Source: Macrocystis pyrifera
Lineage: Eukaryota; Sar; Phaeophyceae; Laminariales; Laminariaceae
Reading direction: 5' to 3'
Length of the DNA: 64,000 nucleotides
Assembly (NCBI GenBank): GCA_031763025.1
Contig: JASSKH010000041.1
Span: 992,001 to 1,056,000, forward strand
Position numbers and translations under genes: made by a program. A model generated the notes under the pieces. It was not told the DNA's origin, ran no database searches, and saw nothing but the letters and a program-made list of their open reading frames with translations. Each line of letters begins with the position of its first letter. The first letter of the stretch is position 1. This document shows positions 22,930 through 34,900 of the stretch, in pieces.

Positions 22930-25900
22930 CTAAAACCGTCAGATCAAGGGGGAAAAAGCCGCCAAGACAACAACAATGACACAGCAGGAGACACACAGCG
23001 AAGCCGAGTTTTCATTGACACGTAAAAAGAAAATGTCAAGGCTTGAGCTCAGGCTTAGAAGCATGGCAAACCGTTAACCATAAAACGTTCCGCAGCACAA
23101 CTCGAACGCATGTCTTTCCCCATTCCAAAACAGGGCAAATCCTTTTGATCCTAACCCTGCTTCGTGACCCCATTCAAAGCTATCGAAAACCCTCGACGCT
23201 ACAGTAACTCTTGTCCTTGAATCGTACTGCACACGCGTGTAAAAATACACCCACACACCTGCGCCGGGCTGTACGCGTCGAAAATCTGGTCGAAAAACTG
23301 TCGAATCTTGCCGACGAATCTGTCTGTCTGGCGGTGTTTCGACGTCACCACCAGCGTCAGCTGGTTCTCTTTATTGCCAAAAAGAGGTCGGAAAGGAAAG
23401 GGGGGGGGGAGGGGAGTGGGGAGAAATTTCACGCCGTCAATGTCATAGGATACCGCTGGCTGGAGCTGGCGGCGTAACGTTTCACCACACGTACTGTCTG
23501 TAGTGGGTGGACGACATGAAACATACCAATTGTTTTTGGTTCGTCTCATAATCTTCTGCTGAGTAGTACCTAGCAGCAATGTTGAATCTAGGCTCCAGGA
23601 TGTTATACCCGCGCCCCAAGAGGTCCGTTTTAGCATGGTCGAGAACATCCGCTGTGGCCTCAAGAAACAAAGGCGGAGAAAATTGACGTGTGGACCCAAC
23701 CGTAGCGCACACGTTGAAAGTTGGAGCAAGAGGATACACACGGTTCTATCAATAGTTGGGCTACAGTATTGGCCGTAGACATTTACCTTTGATAATGTAG
23801 CCGATGCCGAAACCATCCCTGACGACGGGTCCGAAGCCGAAGAGCCGCAGCGATGGGTTGCCACAGTTGCTGCGTGCAGTACAACAAAACGTGGAGTCAA
23901 GTATAGCGGGTCACGTCGCATCAAGTCACGCACCGCGCGGATCGGATAACTGGACAAAAATCATACGAGGTACTGCGATTGAACATCACAGAACACACAC
24001 CGTATGTCAGCAATGTCGCAAAGTGTCGGCAAACGTCCAATACCCCACGCAAAAGAGAGGGAAAGGATGAACAAAAACAAAACTAGCGTGGCCTTGGACA
24101 AAAAAACTACAACACGATGGATCAGACGCGAGAAATCACGTCACATCCGTATAAAATCAAGAAAGGTTTCAGTCCGTGGGTCTATCCAAACAACGTCGGG
24201 CTCAGTTCACAAGCAACATCGACAGCAAATCATTACTGTAAGCCTACTTTTGATGAAGCGTGTCGACGTGATCTTGTCTTGCATAGGTCAGAAATAACAA
24301 CGCTGAGCAGCAAACAAGATTTCAGAGAAGCATGAACAGGTCATGCGCAGGCTCTCACCTAGTGGAGAGAATTACATGGTTTAGCACCCTCCACGCCTCG
24401 TCCTCGAACAGGGCCGGGATCTGGGGGGACAACGGGGGCGGGGATGTCGCGCCACCGTCCCTTCCACTCGCCACCGCCTCATTCTCCGCGGCTTCCACAG
24501 CCACATTGGCTCTTCTTTTGGCCATGCACAGGAGGGCGAATAGGTGCCTGTCGACTCCCTTGCCCTGCCGTTTGTATCGAGTTAAAAGTATCGCGCACGT
24601 TACAGGCAGTGGTTCATTGAAACTAGCCAACCCACCAGTGGCTGTCACCTCGCGTGAGGTGGAATTGATCAAATAAGTTGCGTGGTTTTATTTTTGTCGT
24701 TCGTCGGGCCCGTCACGGACAAAAGCCGCGCTCAACGGAAGAGCGCTTGGAACACAGGTTTAAGGAAAGGAAGGCTAGATAGGATAACGTTCGTAGCAGC
24801 GGCCCCCTTGGGGGCATGGACGAAGCTGGTGGTAAGCACTGTAGGTGGACAGAGTGCATCGTCTCTCCGCGCAATACTGCGGCTAGGGGCTAGGGGTTAC
24901 AAGCCAAAAACGTCGAAGAAATGCTGTACCCCCCCTCCGCCCCGCTCCCCGGCTGACATATGTTTTCCCTCTCCAAATCTACCTTCTACACGTGAAATCG
25001 TGGCTTTAATCTGCGCCGGTTCCCTCTCGTCGTCAGCGTGCATCTTAGTGTGTATATCATCGCTGTCACAATCGCCCGTTTCGTCTCTCGCTCTCGTCCG
25101 CGCCTAAAATCGCCAGTGCCGCACCTATTACCATTGTCTTGGTCGATATTTCCAATGTCCTGTTCGCTCTGAACAACAAAGGGTGGTAACAGTTGTACCG
25201 GAAGTGATCCCAGCCCCCTCCCTTGGCTGCCCGTCTACGGGCGTGGAGATGGAGAAGAGTTGACTGCGAGAAAAACAGTGTTCAATCTGTTCCTGTCTGA
25301 TGATGGCTATTCCTTGCAACGCTTTGCATCTGCCCATACCTTAACCGCCAGCTTGACGAGGCGCCCGTGCGACGCGATCGCGTTCCTGAGGGAGACCATC
25401 TTGTGTTTCTGCTCCCAGGATCGGCACGGCGCCGCGAGTCGAGCGGAAACACAGCGAGGCAGGGCATGGCAGTGAATACAACATAATATCAGACTGGGAT
25501 GTGACTACAGCGCCGTGGAGAACGCAGACATGGACAAACAAGAAACAAGTAGAGGCACTCCAAATATATGGACGGCAAGTTTTGGTTTGTTACAGGCACA
25601 ACTGCAGTAGACTACAGGACTTTGTAGCAGGTATAGTCGTAGAGAGCACAGAACAGTCAGAATCAGACAGACACACAGACAAACAGACAGAGCAGAAACC
25701 GACACATAGGCAGATAGACAGATAGATAAACGAATACAAACAGATAGCTTAAACGTCACGCTGTACACAAGAAATACCCGGAGAACATATTCATAAACCC
25801 AAAGAAAGGAGCCTACTGCACACACCTTTGAGCTGTCGGGGTTGCAGAACGCCTCCAAGAAGGCCTTGACCTCCGCTGTAACCGTTCGCAGCGCCTCCGT

Positions 25901-28900
25901 TCTGCCCTTGAGGAACATCTGCGCCCCACGATGGAGATCGAAACAACGAAAAAAAGTAGTAAAGCAGGGATCAGCAACAGGAATAAAGGCGACACTCAAG
26001 TAGCTCCATGACAACAATTCTGAACCAGGAAGCCATAAGGCCAGCACTAGAAGGGAAATGCGATTCAGGACGCGTCATGTCTCTGCTGCGGCGTACAACC
26101 AAATACTGAGTGCGCTTTCATATCTCGGAAAAGCGCAGAAAGCACCTACCTGGTAGCCCTTATGGGCACACAACGTGCACGTGTGGAAGGTTATGCATGG
26201 TACGCGCATATATTCACACTGTTCAGGGCTACAAGCTCCAGCAGCAGGAGCTAACAACGGACACCTAGTGTAACTTGCCCACCGTACTCGTGAGGAAAAA
26301 GTGTTCAATGTTGTCGAAGGGGGCCAAGCGAAACGGGCGCTCCTGCGTTCTAGTGACAGCTCGAAATACGACAAGCGCAAGGTAATCAACGCACACTTCT
26401 CAAAATTTGGGGATGTTCTTCACCCAGTACACGATACACTGTTGTTTTATTTTTGTCACTTGGTGATTTTTGCTTATGGCTTTTCTGCTCGCGATATACC
26501 ACCACGAAACCCCGGCAGCTTAAGCTGTGACTACGGGCGGCACCGAACGATCCGACTCTGCTTTGTGGTAGGGACGCAACCTGTGGGTCAACCTCAGCAC
26601 GACGGTTGCGCGAGAATGCCTCAAAACGTCTAACTCGGTGAGTAGGGCCTAGCGAGTGAAATGAGGCGCTGTTGAGTACGAACGCGTTCGTATTGGCGAA
26701 TCGGAAAGGATGCCGGCACCGGAAATCACCGAGTTTTTTTGCTTGGACACCACACGCGGGATGAATTCGTTCTATGTGTAAGACGATGAGTATTCCAGGA
26801 TGCCCTCCGGGGTGTGGCAGTTTGCCGATAGGAGGCAGAGACAGAAGCTGCGGGAGGATGCAGCGGGGGGCAGCAAAAACCAATAGAGGTCAAATACTGG
26901 AGGAAACAAAAAAAAACATTGAAGAGAGAAATAAGGACAGCAGTGAAAAAATCAAGTTGACAGCATGCATATACAGTATATAGAGTGATTTTTTATGTTC
27001 TCGTGATACCCAATGTATTGGCACATAAACAGAGAGTCGATGGCACCATACCTTAACATCTGTCTCCACGGCAAAAAATAGCGCATTAGAGACGCACCGG
27101 CCATGACAAAATCCACCGCGCGATAGAAACAAGCCCACTCACATCTAACCACCATGCAAAAGGAAACTAACATGTGCATTTCAGTACGGCGTTCTTCTGG
27201 AAAACAAAAAAACATTAAAGCGGCAAACCTTTGTCAAAACCGGCTCGTAGGCCGCGACTACGTCCCCGTACAGGCCGTAGTACCCGTAGACGATGGCCAT
27301 CTGGACGAACCCGTCCGGGCTCATTTTGTTCGCCGTGATGAAGCGCTTCCCGAAGCTGCCGCGGCGCATCGGGGTCGACGGCGACAAGAGCGACCGCCGA
27401 GGAAAACAGCACTTAACAATCTGAATTTGAAGACCGGTGCCTGGGCACCGAAAAATAGAGTGTACAACAAGTAGAATGGCTGGTAGTAGGCGAGGAAGCC
27501 AATACCACACCGAGCATATTTCGAATATATCGACGAACCTGGAGGCGCCGCCAAAAGGAAATATTCTATTAATAGGGTAATTTCCTGCCATCCTTTCCCA
27601 CGTAAGCAACCAAACAATATGCATTGGCCCTGCAAGCCAAAACCAAAACTATGTAGCATCGGTAACAGACACAAACAGAGGCGCCGACGCACAGCTCTAG
27701 AGGTTTATGTACCCATTCATTCTAGCGTATCGTGTTTCATCTGTGGGGCTGAGGTCGGGGATAAAGGGGTGCTTGAGGGCACAAAGTAATGTTGATCTTG
27801 GATGGGACAAGAACGGCATGCCCGCCGAGGGTCTTGAACATGCAGCAAGCAGCAACAAACTGTCACCTCGCATGCAACTCACGCACCGGGGAGGAAGGGT
27901 CAACAACAAACTTGTGGCACAAGGGCGCACGGCAAGGGCATAGAAAAAGTCGACTCACGCCATAAACTGTAGCACTGCAAGCAGATTTCTCGCATTCCAT
28001 GTCACGTAAAATATAAAAAAAGCAGTCCTGAGAGAGAGCGAGGTCGAAGAAGGGGAAACGAACGACGCACACATAACATGCGCACTCTAGAAAAGCACCC
28101 ACGTGTTGTATTCAAGCGCTTGCACGTCGTGCTGCCTGATGAGGTCCGAAATTCTGGTTTCGGCAAAGTATATCTCCCTCCGCATGTCGCTCGGCAAGCG
28201 CCACTCCATCTTGTGCGGGGTCCGGCCTTCGCATGCTTGGAAAGCCCGTGCGTCCGGGGGGAACACCGCCTGCCGGTTTCCGGTCGCCCATCGACCATAT
28301 CAGGCGGAAAGAAACAACAGCAGGCATCAAGCCGGTTTATGGGCGATCGGACAGCTATCAATAGGTGCCTGCGATGACGATAGGTACTTTGCTGCGCTTT
28401 GGTAGACGTTGTTGTACTACTTCATGTATATATCACACTTTTGTCAGTCGCACGGTGAGCACGATACAATTCTGAGTGTGGTTCATGTCTCTGGTATCGC
28501 GACCTTCTGCAGATGGATGCGGTCATATGTTCGTGGCGGTAGGCAGCTCAAGGCTCGCATCAAGCTGTGTAGTCGCTGCACCAAGTGTAGGCGTCCCGCA
28601 ACCGTCGCGGTCTTTGCGCCCTCGGAGGTGGGCTTGCCCCCGTCCCAGCTAATATCCGTACTCAGTAAGTGCTCACAAAAGCGGCGGGAAAATCAGCAAC
28701 ACCTTGGTGCGTCAAGTACGAGTGCGCGCAAGGTACCGGACGACCAAGGCACGCGCAAGAAACGTATCACGGCCAAAGAAGAGTCAAAACAGCGTTCTGG
28801 GTGACGCTTTTATGTTCCCCGCAGCAGGATAACAGCACATGAGCTCAAAAGAGAAACGACTTCGGACGCATCTTCTAGTTACCCTCCCCCTCCAAACTAA

Positions 28901-31900
28901 TTTGATGCTGTCATCCATATGATATATGCAAGAGTACACACAAGGTGCTGAAGTCCGCCTCTAAAGCGGTTCTGAGTAGGGTGCAGCTCACCCTTCACGC
29001 GACTCGCCCAACACCTAAAGGCGCTCCGCGCTTGGTGCAAGCAATGTCTGCCTGGTCGATAAAAACCCGACGTGCTCCGATCGTAGGGATGCGAGGGCCT
29101 ATGGTAATGCAACTACGGTCATGGATGACAACGAGTACACTCCCCTCCTTGTCCTTGCGAATTGCATAATAAAATCGTTTCTTCGACCCCAGCAAAAAGG
29201 ATTTTCTAGTGCGAACGGTAGAAAAGGTGCGCGCACCGACACGAAGTACCCGGATGTTCCCCAGACGCCTCAACACACCCGAGGAATATACTGTGCCCCT
29301 CTACGCTCACCCCAATGCCGTCCCTTCCGCTGCCCGTGGTGGCCGTAAGATGGTTGGCGAACCTGTAGATAACATCGGCGAAGACGTCGCTGCCATAGAG
29401 AGGAATGTGTAAGACACCAGTGGGGGGCGAGGAAGAGCAAGAGGGGGCACAGGCCGCTGAGATGGTTCCTCGAAGCGACGGAACGGCTGTTTACCTGTTT
29501 GTAGCGTGTCATCCACAATTCCCCTGCGATAGTTTTCGAAGCAGCCATCCCTGTATCCCTGCCGTCCTCGCCGCTCTCAAACTCGTGGCGAGCACAAGTA
29601 TCGGTGCATTCTCGCGCAGCCGCCAAACACTAGATTTTCTCGGCACGTCAAAGTGTGTAATGCACAGCAGGCGCAGCGTGTTGTACCCTTGCATGGTGCC
29701 AGGTACCACTATGCCCTATATATAAGGATATGTTGTATATTAATACTGAATACAATCGGTCCTCATATTTAGGGACAGAAGTGATACACATTTTTTCATC
29801 CCAGTTATATTTTCTCCGCCCATGATTTCTCCGCAAGATAAGACGAAGTTTGTGCAATCGGAACCGCCACAACACAACACTTTGGTGAGAAACACGCAAA
29901 GCAGAGAACTCCTTCACAGTCGAGAAGCTTTATAGTGAGAAAACACGAATGGTATATATCCTTCATGTCGCATGTTGACAGAGACACTGGTGGGGACAAA
30001 ATAACAAGGTAAAAGAAAATCGGAGATTTATTTTTGTTTCCGATAACCACGGAGCAAAACACACCAGGCATCGAGCACCCTCGAAAGCAGCGATCACCAA
30101 AACTACTGTTTGTAAGAGCAACGAAGCAACCGGAAGTTATGGGCACGACGCCACGACGAACACCAACACCAACACCACCAACACCACGACAAGAAAGTGC
30201 AAACGCCACAAACCTCGCGAAGCGGAGGACGGTGTGGCCATCGACCCAGGTGTGCTCGAAATTCACCCCCGCCGCGCCATTTTCGAAGACAATTAACTGC
30301 AGCTTATCGTACCACCGGTTGGTGCAAGTACCGACCTACACAGAATGAAATCAGAGATAAGGTGCGCGGGTGGGGGGGGCTGAGGGTTCCATCTCTGGAG
30401 CTGGCAGTCGACATTAGGATGGAGAAGGAAGAGGAAAGGAATACGCACGGAGAACGCCCTAAGCGGATTAGGCTCAAGGAAAGAGAGAGAGAGGTTCGAA
30501 AAAAAATTGAGCCTGCGCGGAGTCCTTCCTCCATCGCACGACAGCGCCAGAGAGGGGCGACAGGTATCGAAGCGCTCAAGGAAAATACTGCCGAACAAGG
30601 CGTTTCGCATTGACACACTCGCACTGCATATGTACGCATGCCAAACTGAAATGAAGGAACAACTACCTACTTCCACACGTTTGGTGTTACCTCGGCAACA
30701 AGCATTATTCCTTCCCTTCGCCCCGTTAGGCACTTTCCAACATCCATCCCAAACGCTCCTAAGATACCCTCGCGACAGAAAGGAGATGCCGACCAAGGTT
30801 CAATGCCCCCCCCTCCCCTCCTAGGCACATCGCACCGATATCGGCATAACAACTCGGTCACGTATCGAAGTTAAATACTATCAAATAAGAAAAAACACAC
30901 CCCTCAGAGTTCCGGTGGCACCTGAATGTCTCCTTCCAAGGCGTAGCTCCCGTGGAGACATGAAGCGGCGATCTGGATGTTGCAAACGGGGTGGGAGCGT
31001 ATGCATGCAGTCACCGGGCGTAGCAGGGGGGGAAGGGTCGATATTGGATACCATACTATTACTAGCCTATACACTTAACGTAGAAAAGGAAGCTCTAAGA
31101 GTCAATGTTATCGAGACAAACAAAACAAAAACACGTTCCTTGAATCAAATTAATCATAGAAAACAACAAAACAGGGCTTCGCATAATAGAGGAATTTGCA
31201 GCGTTCCCATGCGGGAAGGTTTGCTTGAACGTCAACGGGAACACGTGACGGTATGATGACCGAGGAAAACGGTACAGAGGCCGGGTGTTGCAACACACAA
31301 AACGGAAATATCCCGTACCACAGCCGCCGCCTGAAACCTAGTTCCGGGAGAGAGGAAATGAATTGTCAGTAACGTGTTGTACCATTCCGGAGGACCATAG
31401 TAAATAGGACTTACGGTATACACAAAAACCAATATATTTCTCTATCTTTACCAACAACCGTTGGTCCTATTTTCTATGGTCCCCCGTAATACTATTAAGA
31501 GCGATAGCTGCCCCTTACCGTGCAAGAAGCGTTCCAGCATCGTTAACAACAAGCATCGGCAACAACAACAAGCAGCAGCAACAACAACAAGCAGCAGCAA
31601 CAACAACAAGCAGCAGCAACAACAATGGTAAACGCAACATCCACAGCAACAACGGCAACAGCAAGAAAAATGACAATAACAGCAACAACAACTATATCAG
31701 TAACAGCAAACAGAAAAACAACAACGGAAACAGCAACACCAGCAACAGCAACAGCAACGGCAACAGCAAACAACAACAACAACAACAACAACAGCAGCAA
31801 CAGACCCTCAAGCCGCGCATCTACGCTTACGTGCTACCGCCAGTAAGGACGTCAAGTACCGTCCTGCTTGATATGCACTCTTGAGCTTTGGCTTGTTAGG

Positions 31901-34900
31901 GAGTCGCAAGCCGCGGAGTTACTACTACTGCTGAGGTCAATCTCAGCACCGGCCACATGGGACAACCAACTGAGCCTACCGCGGGGCTCGCCATGTTTCA
32001 GTGTATTCGGTGTCAATTTGGGGGGTTGAAAAGAGGGAGAGAGGTGATGGCAGAACTATAGATCAGGCTGAATACCTGAAGTCCAAATAGACTCGTGTGG
32101 TCGAAGTGAAAGGTTGCTTCTTCAGAATTTCAGTACGAAAACGCTTCAACACCAGGGCAAACAGAGCGCCCCCCTCCCCCGAGAAAACACAACAAAGGTA
32201 CGAGAGTTGCCTAGAGTGCACATGATCATATGCTCGTGTCTCTGTCAAGGCGGTGATGAAGGGCAAGAAGAAGGGCGTATCGTCATAAACACTACAAGTC
32301 GACGAGTAGCCAACGGTAAACAAAGTCCGGTGTCACTATGTGTACGTATATACGTACGTACAGTCGCACCAAGCCATTGCCATATACATATCGAAGCCGA
32401 AGACTTTCCACGGTAGGCACACTTTCGAAAGCCACTGCCACAAAGAGAGGTCAGCAGTAGATCAGATATGATACCTCGGCAGCGGTGGAAGGTGACGTGT
32501 GGTCGAGGCAGAGCACGAAAAGCGCGGTGTCCACGAGCTTCAAGTAGTGCTTGTTGACCTCAGCCGCGCCTGCCAGCTGCATCCTCGCCACCGCCCAATC
32601 GTCCCGCGTCTGGAAAACATTAAATCAATCACGAGCGAACGTAGTAGCGAGGGGGAGGGGTGGTATAATATGCAGAATACCTATATACCAGGTACAAGCT
32701 TGACGTTGGCCAATCGCGTGCAGGATAAAACGATTGTATTGCGTGTTCCAGCGGGTAAGGATCGCGACACACAACTCTGTATGATTATAATGATGATGAT
32801 GCTGTCACGTTTGCTCATTTCCCTCAACTCTAGACGGTGCTCACAAAACAGGCTGAGATGAAAAAAGCGTCTCGATGGAACAAAACGAACAAGTACGATG
32901 GCATGGTGTCCGTACCCCACACCTCTTTACAGCCAGATCCACGAACGCAAGCTCGATTTTCTGGTCACAGTGTTGTTCCCGGTCTAGAGGAAAGCCTCAT
33001 CCCAATAACAACCATGAAAAAAAAGTGTAAAACGGTAAGCATCAAGAGCTCTGGAGCCTTGCCATCCTTCGAGCTATAGGGTCTCAGTTGCATAAACGAA
33101 GGAGTCTCACGAGGCCCGCAATCGGAAACCCTCAGCAACAACAAAAACATGGACGACAAAGTCGCCAACACAAGCAGCGACGGCAGGCTCACACGACCGT
33201 GCCAACCGACTCCAAACAAAGTGCTATCGAAAGATGCAAAACGCGTTCATCGAAAAAAACAACAACAGCATGACCAACATCGGCGGTAGCAGCGGAAGCA
33301 ACAGCAATTCACTAAACACGGTACGCTCCTCGTTCTCCCCCCCCCAAGTCATTCGATGCTATCATCCATATGCAAGAAAAAGCGCAAAAGGTGCCGAACA
33401 TCTGCCTCACAAACGGTCCTTAGTAGGATGCAGCTCGCCCTTCATGCGACTTGCCGAACACCTCACAGCGCTTCGCGCTCGGTGCAAGCAATGTCTGCCT
33501 GGTCGGTGAAAACCCGACGTGCTCTGTCCCAACATTGCAGGGATGCGAGGGTCTACAGTCATGCGGCTACGGCCATGCAAGACAATAAGTACCCTCCCCT
33601 TCCCTACTACATCTAGGTTGGGTTAGCGTCGGTTGGCAACGACACTGTAAAACATGCCGCTCACTACGCGAGCTAGACAACCAGGGTACCGTTTTTTTTT
33701 TTTTTCGTTTTTTTCGGCGGTCGGCCACAGCTGGCGATCGAGTTAGATAATATGTGCGGGGTGGAGAACCTTCACTCCGCGCAAGGGAAATAATTGTATC
33801 ACGTACCCGGTAGTGTTTATGGTAAGGCACCCATACGGCAGTTCCATAGTACCCCCATTGCTGTCTCTGGAAGTAACTGTTCGTCAGCCCCAAGCACAGG
33901 TAGTCAAGATATCCAGACAATCGATGAGTTGATGATTCAGGTCGTTTGTATTATCTCCCAGCAGTGGTAGGGACAGCAGAAGTGACATTGTGCGTCATCC
34001 CATAACCCAGATGTCAAGAATCACATAATACACAATATGCCAATATCCCGAACCGGCACGTAACTGTCAAGCTAAAGAGGCACAACGAACACCCTCCCTG
34101 ACTCTTTACGTAACATTGACGGACCAAGACAACAACACACAACTCCATGACCTAAACCAACCACAAACAAAAAAAAAAAAACATGAAAAGAAAGAGAGGA
34201 AACCCACCCTTGTGAGCAAAAACCTCTCACCCTCCCCACAGAGAAATATTGCAATTGTAGACGAAATTACAATATATCCACGCCAAAATGATAAAAACTA
34301 AGGTGAAAAGTACAATGCCAGAGATCGCGGAGAACCCTGTTCTCCCGGACACAAGTCTCCTTTTGCCCCCTACTCCCGTCATAAATTCTCAGATCGAAAC
34401 GGTAATGCGAGATAGCATACGTCCTTTTTCACTTGTAAAATTAGAATTTATCTGGCGCTAAAGTTACCCGAAAAATAATAGTCGCTACCCAGTAGCTCCT
34501 AATAATCGAATAAAGAAACAATAAAATGCCGCTACTGCTGTCGACACGAACAGCCTAAGCCCTCCCAGCTACGAAAACTATTCGATCATTCGCAGAAAAT
34601 ATTTTATGTTCCACTTTTCTCCGTTGCGAAGAAGTATTCGCAAAATGATACTGTTGGCAGAACAACCAATCAACCATGAATATGCTCACCCTCCTGTATT
34701 TTGCAATCAGTAGACTACTGCCAAAAATAAAAGATACCCGCAAAATTCAATAACATCAGTAGCTACCGCCAATACCAGCAATACACCTCACCTCCCTTTG
34801 GTGTATCAGCGTACCCTTATTTCTCCATACCGCTACGAGTATGCATTTCATTTCTACCAGGCCCCATCTGGTCTTGTCTACACCAGAAAAAACACTACAA

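Noticed and set aside
31543..31800. Poly-Leu/Ala frame on the minus strand
   Set aside because: Translation of the CAA/CAG repeat only.
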